DNA of 64,000 nucleotides from an uncultured Clostridia bacterium (GCA_947166275.1 CAMVDP010000001.1:1-64000), one strand, 5' to 3'. Counted from the first letter of the stretch, positions 37,021 through 47,091 are shown. Made by a program: numbers and translations. Notes: a model not told the origin generated them from the letters alone.

Positions 37021-37719
37021 ATGCTTCAATTTTTGGGCAGAGGTTCGGCATTCAGATCAGAACATAACTGTGCGTTTTTCACATGCGGGAACGAGCTGGT
37101 GTTGCTTGACTGCCCCATGTCGGCGTTTCATAAGCTCCGGCATATCGGAGCGGAAAAGCTTGCGGGCGGCGATGTAAACATCACTGTGCTGGTCACTCAC
37201 ACGCACGGCGACCACACCGGCGGTATTGCGACGCTGATACACTACGAATACTATATCAAACACCGTACCGTGACGGTCATAGCGCCGTCGGAAGAGGTCG
37301 CGGAGGATCTGGATACTCTTTTCACACGTATCGAGGGGTGCGCCCCGGAAGGCTTCAGGCTGATAACAGCGACACAGGCAGCACGGGAATGGCTGCTTGA
37401 TGTGATTCCTACGCACCACAGTCCGGAGCTTGAAGGCAGGTGCTTCGGATACAGACTGCTCGTGGACGGCGAAAAAGCAGTTTACACCGGCGATACGGCA
37501 GTGATAGAGCCGTTCCTGCCATACCTCGGAAGCGACACCGCGCTGTACTCCGACTGCTCGGCATACAACCCGGTAGTCCACCTGAACATCACGGAGCTGC
37601 TTGAGAAGGTGAAGGGGCGCGACATAAAGCTGTACCTTATGCACCTCGACGACACGAAGAAGATACTCGACGCCGCACAAGGCAGCGGAGCTCTGCTCGC
37701 ACCGCTGTATGAAAGCTGA
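37021..37719 (+). CDS. MBL-fold metallohydrolase
   Basis: VLVTHTHGDHTGGIATLIHY...PTHHSPELEGRCFGYRLLVDGEKAVYTGDTAV...LYSDCSAY. Confidence 0.87.
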   Translation: MLQFLGRGSAFRSEHNCAFFTCGNELVLLDCPMSAFHKLRHIGAEKLAGGDVNITVLVTHTHGDHTGGIATLIHYEYYIKHRTVTVIAPSEEVAEDLDTLFTRIEGCAPEGFRLITATQAAREWLLDVIPTHHSPELEGRCFGYRLLVDGEKAVYTGDTAVIEPFLPYLGSDTALYSDCSAYNPVVHLNITELLEKVKGRDIKLYLMHLDDTKKILDAAQGSGALLAPLYES

Positions 37720-37761
37720 TACAGCTGCAGCGGGAAGGATCTACAAGCGGAGGTCGGCGTT

Positions 37762-40700
37762 ATGTTCAGAATAACAAAATACTGTCTTACAGTACTGTTG
37801 GTTTTGGCGGCGTGTGTGTTCGCATCTTTTGCCGCTCATGCGGATACAGCCGGGTCGGGAGGCGGTTACGCCGTTACAGGTCAGCTCAAAGGTGTCGGCT
37901 ACGCAGCAAAGTTGTACGATGCCGGCAGCGGGCTCCCCACATCCGACGCGAACTATATAATGTCATCGTCGGACGGCTACATCTGGATCGGCGGTTACAG
38001 CGGCATCGTAAAATACGACGGCAGCAGCTTTGAGCGCCTTGACGCGTCCGAAGGACTTACAAGCGGCCGCGTCATGAAAGAGGACAGCAAAGGCAGGATA
38101 TGGGTCGGCACCAACGATAACGGTGTCGTGCTCATTGACGGTGCGACGAGGAAGCACTTCACATACAAAGACGGGCTTTCGTCATCATCAGTCCGCGGCA
38201 TTGCCGAAGGCGCCGGAGGCATCATATATATCGGGCTCGCAAAAGGTATGGCATACATCGGTGAGGACCTTGAGCTGAAAGTTCTCGATGATGAGAGGCT
38301 GAACTCCGCCTCTGTTCAGTGGCTCGTTTCCGATGCGGACGAACGTGTATTCGGTACCACGCGCAACGGTGAGCTGTTCTGCATCGAGAACGGTACGGTA
38401 TCGACTTTTTACGACGGCGAACGACTGCTCCCGAGAAGGATCACTTCAGTCTATGCCGACCCGGAAGCTCCCGGGACCATATACATCGGTACGGATTCCG
38501 ACAAGATATACCGCGCGCACTATGACGGGCGTTTATCCCACTTCCATGAGATATCGGCAGCTCCCGCAGAGAATATATGCTGGATAACACGCGCGTGCGG
38601 CAGGATATGGGTGAATTCGAGCTCTGTGATCGGCTGGCTCGACGATGACGACAGCTTTCACGTGCTCGAAAACGTACCGCTCAACAACGCCGTGGAGATG
38701 ATGACTCCCGATTATCAGGGAAATCTTTGGTTTGCGTCCACGCGTCAGGGCGTTATGAAGGTCGCAGCAAGCAATTTCCGTGATCTCAACGAGATCTCCG
38801 GGCTTGACGAAGAGGTCGTCAACAGTACGTGTCTGTACAATGACCAGCTCTACATCGGCACCGATAAAGGACTTCGCATACTTGACCGCTCGTTCGTCCG
38901 AAAAGAGAACGAACTTTCTGAATATATCGGTACAACAAGGATACGCTGCATCTCAAGGGACAATGACGGCTATCTGTGGATATCGACCTACGCAGACAAC
39001 ATAGGTCTGCTGCGCTGGTCGCCCGAGAGCGGTGTCAAGCGCTATACCCAGAGTGACGGACTTGCAAGTGACCTCGTGAGATGCACGACCACAGCAGCTG
39101 ACGGCAGCGTGCTGGTCGGCACAAACGGCGGTCTGTCGATCATAAAGGACGGCTGTATCGTACGCACCGTGGGAGCCGATGACGGCATGAAGAACACGGT
39201 ACTGCTCACTGTTGAGGAGGGCACCGACGGCAGGATCTATGCCGGCACAGACGGCGACGGCATCTACATCATCGACGATAACGGCATAGAGAACATAGGT
39301 CGTGATGACGGACTCACAAGTGATGTCATCCTGCGTATAAAAAAAGACAGACAGCGCGGCGTGCTCTGGATAATCACATCGAATTCCGTCGAGTACATGC
39401 GCAACGGCAGAATAACAGAGATCACCGAGTTCCCGTACAACAATAACTTTGATATCTACTTCGGCAGCGGCGATGACCTGTGGATCCTGTCGTCATACGG
39501 CATCTACCGGGTCAACGCCGCGGATATGCTCGACGGCGGCCCTGTGGATTTCGGTCTCTGTAACAAAGCCAACGGCCTTCCAAGCATACCCACAGCCAAC
39601 GGGTTCAGCGAGCTCGACGGGAACGGCGACCTGTATATCTCCGGACGTTCCGGCGTGAGTCTCGTCAACATATACCACTACTTCGAACAGAACGAGAACA
39701 TCAAGGTCGGCATACGCTCGCTGTACTGCGGTGATAACGAGGTATTGCCCGACAGCAGCGGCACCTACATTATCCCCGCCGACCCCGGAAGAATACAGAT
39801 AAAAGCAGCCATTCTCGACTATACCCTGTCCGACCCCATAGTGCATATTTACCTTGAGGGTAACAACGACCCCGGCCTCACCGCCTATAAGAGCGTCCTC
39901 GGAGCACTCAACTTCACAGGTCTGCGTTACGGCAAATACACTTTTCATATACAGGTATTGAGCGGCAGTGACAAGAGCGTTTTCGAGGATAAGGAGTTCC
40001 AGATCGTAAAGCTCCCGCAGTTCTTCGAGCTTATCGGAGTGAGGATAGCGGCAGTGGTATTGCTTGTCATAGCAGCGGGTCTGTTCGTGTGGCGCTTTAT
40101 GACCAACACTATAATCCGCCGCCAGTATGAGCAGATACGCGCGGCAAAAGAAGAAGCGGAGCGCGCAAACTCCGCTAAATCGCGTTTCCTTGCGAATATG
40201 TCGCATGAGATACGGACACCGATAAATACGATAATGGGCATGGACGAGATGATACTTCGCGAGGACCCCGAAGGCGTGCCGGACGAGTATTACAGATCCG
40301 TGTCGAACTACGCGACAGATATCAGAAACGCGTCGGAATCGCTGCTCGGACTGGTGAACGACCTGCTGGACATGTCAAAGATAGAGTCCGGCAAGATGCA
40401 CCTTGTGGAGCAGGAGTATGACGTGACCGAGATGCTGCGCTCGATGACCGCTATGATACGCGTCCGCAGCAGCCAGAAAGGGCTCGATTTCTCCACCGAT
40501 ATCGGAGAGGATGTGCCGAAGCGGCTGTACGGCGATGTCGGGAAGATAAAGCAGGTCGTGCTGAACCTGCTCACCAATGCTGTGAAGTATACGGAGAAAG
40601 GCGGCTTCACGCTTGGTCTGCACGTTGTTGACAGAGCGGAGGACGGTACCTGCGGGCTGCGTTTCTCTGTAAAGGACACCGGTATCGGTATAAAGCCGGA

Positions 40701-41964
40701 GGACATGGAAAAGCTGTTCACCGCGTATGAGCGGCTCGACGAGGAGAAGAACAGCGGTATCCAGGGCACCGGACTCGGACTGGACATCTCTCGGCGCTTT
40801 GCCGAGCTAATGAGCGGTAGCCTGTGGTGCGAGAGCGTTTACGGCGAGGGCTCGGAGTTCATACTCACGCTGCGGCAGAAGATCGTTGACGGTGAGGGCA
40901 TCGGACAGTTTACCGAGCACAGCGATGACAGGGTCAAGGGCAAGTATATACCGCTGTTTACCGCACCGGACGCGAAGGTGTTGGTAACGGACGACAACCC
41001 GATGAACCTTGCAGTCATCAGAGGACTGCTCAAAGCCCTGAAGGTGCAGGTCACCACCGCGGCGAGCGGCGAGGAATGTCTTGAAATACTCGGGAGAGAG
41101 AGCTTCCATATCGTATTCCTCGACCACATGATGCCGGGAATGGACGGCATAGAGACGGTTGCGAAAATACGCGAGACCATGCCGGATCTGCCGGTGTACG
41201 CGCTTACGGCGAACATCACCGCGGGCGGCGAGGAGTTCTACAGATCGAAGGGCTTCGACGGGTATCTGTCAAAGCCTATCGACAGTCCGACACTTGAGCG
41301 GACGATAATGAAGCACCTGCCGCAGGAGCTTATCGGCAAGGCTGACGAAAGCGCCGCAGAAGAAGCAGAGCCGGAGGAGTTGCCGGAGGATATGCTGTGG
41401 CTGAATGACACCGAGGGCATAGATACCGCCGAAGGAATAAAGAATACGGGCGGGGTGTCGGATTACATCTACTCGCTGAATATGTTCCTCGACACGGTGG
41501 ACAGCGCCTCGAAGGTCATAGAAGACGCGTATGACGGCGGAGATATCCGGATGTACACGGTGAAGGTACACGCGCTCAAAAGCTCGGCGAGGATAATCGG
41601 AGCCATGGAGCTTTCAAAGCTCGCACAGGAGCTTGAGAACGCGGGAAATGCCGGTGACATGGAGTTCATCAACTCGAACACGGAAAAGCTTCTGACAATG
41701 TACAGAGCATACAGCGGGAAGCTGGCACGCCTGCACAAGCAGGAAGCCGACGATGACCGCGAGCCGATACCGGAGGACGAGCTTGCCGACGCGTACTCGG
41801 CGCTGAAGGAGTTCATACCTATGATGGACTACGACGCGGTGGAGATGATAGTCGGACAGCTGAAAAACTACCGTCTCCCGGAGAACGATGCCGCAAAACT
41901 CATTGAGCTTGAACGGATGCTTAAAACATTTGACTGGGACGGAATGGAAGAGCTGATAAAATAA
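37762..41964 (+). CDS. Beta-propeller (Reg_prop/Y_Y_Y-type) hybrid histidine kinase with REC and Hpt
   Basis: Repeated propeller motifs (GYIWIGGYSGIVKYDG, GRIWVGTNDNGVVLIDG...), TM, FLANMSHEIRTPINTIMG, HATPase, REC VLVTDDNPMN..FLDHMMP..LTANI..LSKPID, Hpt VHALKSSARIIGAMELSKLA. Confidence 0.93.
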   Translation: MFRITKYCLTVLLVLAACVFASFAAHADTAGSGGGYAVTGQLKGVGYAAKLYDAGSGLPTSDANYIMSSSDGYIWIGGYSGIVKYDGSSFERLDASEGLTSGRVMKEDSKGRIWVGTNDNGVVLIDGATRKHFTYKDGLSSSSVRGIAEGAGGIIYIGLAKGMAYIGEDLELKVLDDERLNSASVQWLVSDADERVFGTTRNGELFCIENGTVSTFYDGERLLPRRITSVYADPEAPGTIYIGTDSDKIYRAHYDGRLSHFHEISAAPAENICWITRACGRIWVNSSSVIGWLDDDDSFHVLENVPLNNAVEMMTPDYQGNLWFASTRQGVMKVAASNFRDLNEISGLDEEVVNSTCLYNDQLYIGTDKGLRILDRSFVRKENELSEYIGTTRIRCISRDNDGYLWISTYADNIGLLRWSPESGVKRYTQSDGLASDLVRCTTTAADGSVLVGTNGGLSIIKDGCIVRTVGADDGMKNTVLLTVEEGTDGRIYAGTDGDGIYIIDDNGIENIGRDDGLTSDVILRIKKDRQRGVLWIITSNSVEYMRNGRITEITEFPYNNNFDIYFGSGDDLWILSSYGIYRVNAADMLDGGPVDFGLCNKANGLPSIPTANGFSELDGNGDLYISGRSGVSLVNIYHYFEQNENIKVGIRSLYCGDNEVLPDSSGTYIIPADPGRIQIKAAILDYTLSDPIVHIYLEGNNDPGLTAYKSVLGALNFTGLRYGKYTFHIQVLSGSDKSVFEDKEFQIVKLPQFFELIGVRIAAVVLLVIAAGLFVWRFMTNTIIRRQYEQIRAAKEEAERANSAKSRFLANMSHEIRTPINTIMGMDEMILREDPEGVPDEYYRSVSNYATDIRNASESLLGLVNDLLDMSKIESGKMHLVEQEYDVTEMLRSMTAMIRVRSSQKGLDFSTDIGEDVPKRLYGDVGKIKQVVLNLLTNAVKYTEKGGFTLGLHVVDRAEDGTCGLRFSVKDTGIGIKPEDMEKLFTAYERLDEEKNSGIQGTGLGLDISRRFAELMSGSLWCESVYGEGSEFILTLRQKIVDGEGIGQFTEHSDDRVKGKYIPLFTAPDAKVLVTDDNPMNLAVIRGLLKALKVQVTTAASGEECLEILGRESFHIVFLDHMMPGMDGIETVAKIRETMPDLPVYALTANITAGGEEFYRSKGFDGYLSKPIDSPTLERTIMKHLPQELIGKADESAAEEAEPEELPEDMLWLNDTEGIDTAEGIKNTGGVSDYIYSLNMFLDTVDSASKVIEDAYDGGDIRMYTVKVHALKSSARIIGAMELSKLAQELENAGNAGDMEFINSNTEKLLTMYRAYSGKLARLHKQEADDDREPIPEDELADAYSALKEFIPMMDYDAVEMIVGQLKNYRLPENDAAKLIELERMLKTFDWDGMEELIK

Positions 41965-41991
41965 AAAGCGCTCCGGCGCTATGGAGGTATT

Positions 41992-42750
41992 ATGGGCAAC
42001 AAGGTAATGATAACGGGTGAAAAGGAGTCTTTCATACTGAAAGTATTCCTGAAGAAGATGACCGACGCGGGTATCGACTGTTTATTTGTGCCGTGGAAGG
42101 TCACAGACATCAACAAAACGTGGGCGGGTACAAGTCTCGTCACACTGTTCATCGAGGAAGGCAAAAGCCCCGGTGACGATGTGCTGCATTTCCTGTCGGA
42201 CAAGATGAAGGAAAAAGGCAGCCGCATGATAGTCATCGGCTCGCCAAGCGATATCAGCTATGTTTCGGAAAAGGTACCGGAACTGTACATAATGAAGGCA
42301 CTGGAGCGTCCCGCGGACAGTGACGTGTTCATCGCCGCAGTAAACGAGCATTTCAACAAAGTCGAATCCGGCGAGTACCAGAAGAGCATCCTCATCGTGG
42401 ACGATGATCCGAGCTTTCTCGGACTTGTACGCGAGTGGCTGAAGGATAAGTATAAAGTGACCGGCGTGACATCGGGCATGCAGGCGATCAAGTGGCTTGG
42501 CAAGAACAAGGCTGACCTGATACTGCTTGACTATGAAATGCCTGTTACCACCGGACCGCAGGTGTTCGAGATGCTTCGCAGCGATGATGACACCAAGGAT
42601 ATCCCCGTCATGTTCCTCACCGGCAAGAGTGACCGCGAAAGCGTTGTAGCTGTCCTCTCGCTGAAGCCCGACGGCTACTTCCTCAAGAGCATCGGAAAAG
42701 CGGAGCTTCTTGAGAGACTCGAAGAATACTTCACTACCCGTAAAGCATGA
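41992..42750 (+). CDS. Response regulator with N-terminal pseudo-receiver-like domain and C-terminal receiver
   Basis: KSILIVDDDPSFLGLVREWLKDKYKVTGVTSGMQAIKWLGKNKADLILLDYEMPVTTG...VMFLTGKSD...YFLKSI; paralogue of 14452-15309. Confidence 0.88.
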   Translation: MGNKVMITGEKESFILKVFLKKMTDAGIDCLFVPWKVTDINKTWAGTSLVTLFIEEGKSPGDDVLHFLSDKMKEKGSRMIVIGSPSDISYVSEKVPELYIMKALERPADSDVFIAAVNEHFNKVESGEYQKSILIVDDDPSFLGLVREWLKDKYKVTGVTSGMQAIKWLGKNKADLILLDYEMPVTTGPQVFEMLRSDDDTKDIPVMFLTGKSDRESVVAVLSLKPDGYFLKSIGKAELLERLEEYFTTRKA

Positions 42751-42779
42751 CAAGCTGCCCCGTCCCATATCATAAAAAC

Positions 42780-42818
42780 GCCCGGCTCTCACCGAAGTAC
42801 AGAGAGTCGGGCTTTGTT
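42780..42818. terminator. Bidirectional terminator at the end of the signalling run
   Basis: gcccggctctc-accgaagtaca-gagagtcgggc then tttgttt. Confidence 0.8.
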
Positions 42819-42830
42819 TATGCTGCGCAG

Positions 42831-43595
42831 TCAGCGCTTTTTGTATATCACCAGCTCGGGGTTCTCACCGTTCTTTTCGTACGTGCAGACAAGTATGAAG
42901 TCCATGTTCGCAAGCACGCCGAAACACCTGTCACCGCCGAACTCACATTCGAGCTGATTTCCCAGATACGTGACACTGTCATCGAGGAACTTCACCTCGT
43001 TGCCGTTCGGAAGCCTGTACGGGAGATTGACGTATCCGCCCACCAGCGCGTTGAGCTTCGTCACTTTGGGCATACCTTCGATGCCAAGCGCGTTTATCTC
43101 GTCGATAAGTCTGCTTTTGAACTCCTCAAACTGACCGTCGTCGCTCAATTCCTCATATCGCTTCCAATAGTCAAGTTTAGGCAGCATTTCCTTGAGATAC
43201 GCACGAACCTCCTGTTCGGGGTGCTCATCGTTCGCCATGTTTTTCACGCATACATCGATAAGGTCGTCCATGCTGCTGTACATATACTCGCCGTCGGCAT
43301 AGCACCACTTGCAGTAGTCATCATTGAACGTGCCGTCCTTTTCACGGCTTATCATCTCGTCTTCAAGCGGCATTCCGCAGCACTGGCAGATAAGCTTCCT
43401 CGGCGAACCGAGAAGCGTGTTGATCGAAACATTGAACAGCTTCGACAGCAGCTTGAGCGTCTCCGTGTTCGGCACCGTTTCTCCGGTCTCCCAGCGCGAC
43501 ACCGCCTGTCTCGTCACAAACACCTTTTCCGCGAGTGCATCCTGCGACAGCCCGTGCTTTGTACGAAGCTCATGTATGACGTTCTTTGTCTCCAT
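42831..43595 (-). CDS. XRE-family HTH regulator with zinc-ribbon domain
   Basis: METKNVIHELRTKHGLSQDALAEKVFVTRQAVSRWETGETVPNTETLKLLSKLFNVSINTLLG; CQCCGMPLEDE...CKWCYADG; start at 43595 fits the ggtgagg RBS. Confidence 0.88.
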   Translation of the reverse strand: METKNVIHELRTKHGLSQDALAEKVFVTRQAVSRWETGETVPNTETLKLLSKLFNVSINTLLGSPRKLICQCCGMPLEDEMISREKDGTFNDDYCKWCYADGEYMYSSMDDLIDVCVKNMANDEHPEQEVRAYLKEMLPKLDYWKRYEELSDDGQFEEFKSRLIDEINALGIEGMPKVTKLNALVGGYVNLPYRLPNGNEVKFLDDSVTYLGNQLECEFGGDRCFGVLANMDFILVCTYEKNGENPELVIYKKR

Positions 43596-43674
43596 ATTCA
43601 TCACCTCACCGTTATTATAGCATACATGCTCCCGGAATGCAAGCAACACGCCGTTGCGCCTGCGGACGTACATA

Positions 43675-43710
43675 TAAAACGGCTCTCACCTTACCCGGGC
43701 GAGAGCCGCT
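43675..43710 (-). terminator. Terminator of the SpoIIE-type phosphatase gene
   Basis: cggctctc...gagagccg hairpin with T-rich tail on the minus strand. Confidence 0.65.
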
Positions 43711-43717
43711 GTATCTT

Positions 43718-45835
43718 TTATCTGCCGTTCTTGTAACGCAGGCACATCATCGTTGTATCGTCAAAGCGCTCGTCGCCGCCGGAAAACTCATCGATGCCCG
43801 CAGTCATACTCTTGATAACGCTGCGCGCCGTGGGTGCTCTCATGCTGTTGAGCAGCTTCGCCATTCTTTCCACGCCGAAATGCTCACCCGCGGCATTCTT
43901 GACATCCGTAACGCCGTCCGTGTAGATGAACAGGTCTCCTCCTTCGCTCATATCAATCGTGAGATCCTCGTACTCTATATCCTCCGAGGTACCCACTGGC
44001 GGGAGATTGTCTCGCTTCACCAAAGTGAAGCTGCTGCTGCCGAGCTTCACTGCCGGGTACTCATGCCCCGCGCTCGCGTATGTCACTATGCCCGTGTCAA
44101 GGTCAATAATGCCGAACCATATCGTGATGAACAGTCCGAGCTTGTTGTTCTCGCAGATCTCAAGGTTCACATCCCTGAGTATCTCCGAAGGTGTACCCGG
44201 ACGGAGAGCACGGTCATGTATTACCGACTTCGCCACTGCCATAAGCAGAGCTGCCGGAACGCCCTTTCCCGATACATCCGCCATGACCAGAGCGAGATGC
44301 TTCGGATCGATATGGAAGAAATCATAGAAATCGCCGCCCACGTTCTTTGCAGGTATCATCGACGCGTAGATCTCGTATTGATCGTTACTCTCGAAGTCAG
44401 ACGGCAGCATACTTGTCTGCATCTGCGCCGCGGCATTGAGCTCCACGGTCATCTTCTCCATAAGAAAACGCTGATAGTGCATCCCGACAAATCCGCCGAG
44501 TCCCATACTCACTGTATTAGAGATGCTCGACGATCTCATATAGATGTTCGCGTCATAGGTCACATAGGAGTAGCAGATGTAACCGAAAGGCTTTGACATA
44601 TAGTCAAGAGCATTGAATATAAGCGGGAAACCCGTAGCAGTCCTGGCTTTGATATCCGGAACCAGCTCTCCCTCCGCAAGCGGCACATTGCACTTATCCT
44701 GATCGTAGTGGTCGAAAAACACTGACATCTCATCGCCTGTGATCTCGTCAGCGAAGTAGTTCCTGCCGTTCTCAAGGCACTTTCTGTCCACGATCACACA
44801 CGCATCGTGCATAAGGTAATGATGGAGCTGCTCTGAAGCATGCTCCGCCGAATCCGCCATCTGCATTCTTGTGGAGATGTTGTACAGCATCCTGACATCG
44901 TCCTCATGGCGGTAGAACTTGGTATTGAAGTTATCCATTCTGTAGTCACATGAGCCCGGCTTATACTCACAGCCGCAGGACTTGTTCGGGCACAGCTTCG
45001 GTATCACTGCCACATCATGGACCGGCTTGCCGTCAATGATATCCAGAACGCACTTTCCCATAGCCTCGGCAAGGTCACCGCTGTCGCAGCCCGCAGTCGT
45101 GAGCGGCGGCGTAGAGAGGAACGCCTCCTCGATACCGTCAAAGCCTGTCACTATAACCTGCTCCGGTACTTTTATGCCCGCCTTCACAAATACATCGCTC
45201 ACGTTCACCGCCATGATATCGTTGGCACAGATGACCGCGTCGGGGATATTACCGCTGTCCACGAGCCGCTGCGCGGCTTCACGCGCAGGTGTGGACCAGA
45301 ACTGTCCGTAGCTTACCATGCTGTCGTTGAAGGGGATGCCGTTCTCCTCCAGCACCTTTCTGAATATCGCAAGACGCGCGTCAGAAAACTTGTTGCCCTC
45401 TGAACCTGCGATAAAATGCGGATGCTTCGCCGAGTGGAACTCCACAGCATGGCGCACAACGCACTCAAAGCCCTTCTCGTAGTCAAAGGAAACTGAAGGT
45501 ATGCCATCATACTCCGCGTCCGCAACGATGACCGGGCAGGAGTTCTCTCGCGCCTTCGCGATTATTCTTTCAGATACCACACGACTCTTTATCTTCTCGT
45601 CCATCAGGATCAGACAGTCAATATCTTTGTAGGGGATTATATCGAACACATAGCTCTCGGGAGTCTTCTTGTTCTCCTCCCAGTACAGGTCAGAGTTCAG
45701 CGCAAATATCAGAAGACAGCAGTTATGCTGTTTCAGTATCTCGTTGAGCTGTTGGATATAGCTGTGATGCTGATCATCCCAGATCCTTGATGTACACATT
45801 GCTATAGCATATTTTCCGTTTATCATGATCATCAC
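43718..45835 (-). CDS. LacI-type periplasmic-binding-fold sensor (no HTH) fused to SpoIIE/RsbU-type PP2C phosphatase
   Basis: N-term PDAVICANDIMAVNVSDVFVKAGIKVPEQVIVTGFDGIEEAFLSTPPLTTAG; C-term IYASMIPAKNVGGDFYDFFHIDPKHLALVMADVSGKGVPAALLMA...IYTDGVTDVKNAAGEHFG...DDTTMMCLRY. Confidence 0.9.
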   Translation of the reverse strand: MMIMINGKYAIAMCTSRIWDDQHHSYIQQLNEILKQHNCCLLIFALNSDLYWEENKKTPESYVFDIIPYKDIDCLILMDEKIKSRVVSERIIAKARENSCPVIVADAEYDGIPSVSFDYEKGFECVVRHAVEFHSAKHPHFIAGSEGNKFSDARLAIFRKVLEENGIPFNDSMVSYGQFWSTPAREAAQRLVDSGNIPDAVICANDIMAVNVSDVFVKAGIKVPEQVIVTGFDGIEEAFLSTPPLTTAGCDSGDLAEAMGKCVLDIIDGKPVHDVAVIPKLCPNKSCGCEYKPGSCDYRMDNFNTKFYRHEDDVRMLYNISTRMQMADSAEHASEQLHHYLMHDACVIVDRKCLENGRNYFADEITGDEMSVFFDHYDQDKCNVPLAEGELVPDIKARTATGFPLIFNALDYMSKPFGYICYSYVTYDANIYMRSSSISNTVSMGLGGFVGMHYQRFLMEKMTVELNAAAQMQTSMLPSDFESNDQYEIYASMIPAKNVGGDFYDFFHIDPKHLALVMADVSGKGVPAALLMAVAKSVIHDRALRPGTPSEILRDVNLEICENNKLGLFITIWFGIIDLDTGIVTYASAGHEYPAVKLGSSSFTLVKRDNLPPVGTSEDIEYEDLTIDMSEGGDLFIYTDGVTDVKNAAGEHFGVERMAKLLNSMRAPTARSVIKSMTAGIDEFSGGDERFDDTTMMCLRYKNGR

Positions 45836-45849
45836 CGCCGCAGTGTAAA

Positions 45850-45901
45850 ATTGGTATAGGTATTTCTGCCGTGTTATACGGCAGGGCTGTGATATACCAA
45901 T
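45850..45901. promoter_or_regulatory. Nested inverted repeats in the 5' leader of the PP2C gene
   Basis: Outer arms attggtata (45850-45858)/tataccaat (45893-45901); inner ctgccgt (45866-45872)/acggcag (45878-45884). Confidence 0.7.
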
Positions 45902-45904
45902 ATG

Positions 45905-45933
45905 ATTATAACATACTTTTTCCGTATTTGCAA
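45905..45933 (-). promoter_or_regulatory. Minus-strand promoter TTGCAA-17-TATAAT for the PP2C gene
   Basis: Minus-strand -35 TTGCAA (45928-45933) and -10 TATAAT (45905-45910). Confidence 0.65.
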
Positions 45934-46036
45934 TACCTGTTCTGCAAATACTCGGATACTATGCTTGACAATGATCATAAAAAGTGATATAATTACCGCT
46001 GTGTTGTATCATACATCTTTTCCGGAGGACGGCGCC

Positions 46037-46729
46037 ATGGCAAACGACAGCGAGCTTGACCTTTCCATAGTAATGCCATGCCTTAACGAGGAGCACACCG
46101 TCGGCTTCTGCATCGACGAAGCAAAACGTTTCATTTCTGCACACGGACTGAATGCCGAGATGATCATAGTCGACAACGCCAGCTCCGATAACTCCGCCGA
46201 TACCGCGGCAAAGCACGGCGCTCTTGTCGTGTGCGAACAGCGCCGCGGATACGGACGCGCGATACGCACCGGGCTTGAGCATGCCCGCGGAAATGTCATA
46301 ATATTCGGGGACTGTGATACCACCTACGATTTTCTGCACCTTGAGGAGTTCTACTTTCCGCTTGAGCGCGGAGAGTATGATGTTATCATCGGGGACAGAT
46401 TCGCCGGCGGGATAGAAAAAGGAGCAATGCCGTTTTCACACAGGATCGGAGTGCCGTTCCTTTCCTGGTGCGGTCGTATCAAGCTTCATACCCCTGTGCG
46501 GGATTTCCACTGCGGTCTTCGTGCGCTCACCCGCGCCGCCGTCAGGAATACCGTGTTCCACACTGACGGCATGGAATTCGCCACCGAAATGATAGCCCAG
46601 TGTGCCTTAAAGGGGCTCCGCATCGGCCAGACACCCACCGTTTTGCGCAAATGCCGGTTCGAGCACCATTCAAAGCTCAAACCGTTCCGTGACGGTTTCC
46701 GTCACCTTAAGTATATAATCAGACTTTGA
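46037..46729 (+). CDS. Family 2 glycosyltransferase (dolichol-phosphate mannosyltransferase-like)
   Basis: LSIVMPCLNEEHTVGFCIDEAKRF...MIIVDNASSDNSADTAAKHGALVVCEQRRGYGRAIRTGLEHARGNVIIFGDCDTTYDF. Confidence 0.9.
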   Translation: MANDSELDLSIVMPCLNEEHTVGFCIDEAKRFISAHGLNAEMIIVDNASSDNSADTAAKHGALVVCEQRRGYGRAIRTGLEHARGNVIIFGDCDTTYDFLHLEEFYFPLERGEYDVIIGDRFAGGIEKGAMPFSHRIGVPFLSWCGRIKLHTPVRDFHCGLRALTRAAVRNTVFHTDGMEFATEMIAQCALKGLRIGQTPTVLRKCRFEHHSKLKPFRDGFRHLKYIIRL

Positions 46730-46755
46730 TCCGCGGAGTTTTTTTCAAAAAACCC

Positions 46756-46784
46756 TTGACAAATCGAGGGGAATGTGGTATTAT
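46756..46784 (+). promoter_or_regulatory. tRNA promoter TTGACA-17-TATTAT
   Basis: TTGACA 46756-46761, TATTAT 46779-46784. Confidence 0.8.
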
Positions 46785-46801
46785 TATAAGGCATTAATTA
46801 T

Positions 46802-46875
46802 GCGGGTGTAGTTCAATGGTAGAATGTCAGCCTTCCAAGCTGAACACGTGGGTTCGATTCCCATCACCCGCTCCA
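46802..46875 (+). tRNA. tRNA-Gly (anticodon TCC), CCA encoded
   Basis: gcgggtg/cacccgc acceptor; tcagc-cttccaa-gctga anticodon arm. Confidence 0.95.
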
Positions 46876-46911
46876 TATTTCATCGGGCTGCTGCCCGTTA
46901 TATTTATCTAT

Positions 46912-46988
<77 letters not shown>

Positions 46989-47043
46989 GCCCGCACGGCG
47001 GGCGCCGAAACCGTAGGGCAGTTATCTGCTCTGCGGTATTTTT
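46989..47043 (+). repeat. Two-hairpin element copy 3 (abuts tRNA-Arg CCA)
   Basis: gcccgc-acg-gcgggc; ccgtagggcag-ttat-ctgctctgcgg-tattttt. Confidence 0.85.
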
Positions 47044-47091
47044 CTGCCTCGCTGTCCGAAGTACGGATATACTTATTGTAACGCAATCACA

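Noticed and set aside
42747-44596. Long plus-strand ORFs (329 and 336 aa)
   Set aside because: Antisense to the XRE-zinc-ribbon and LacI-PP2C genes, whose domains are unambiguous.
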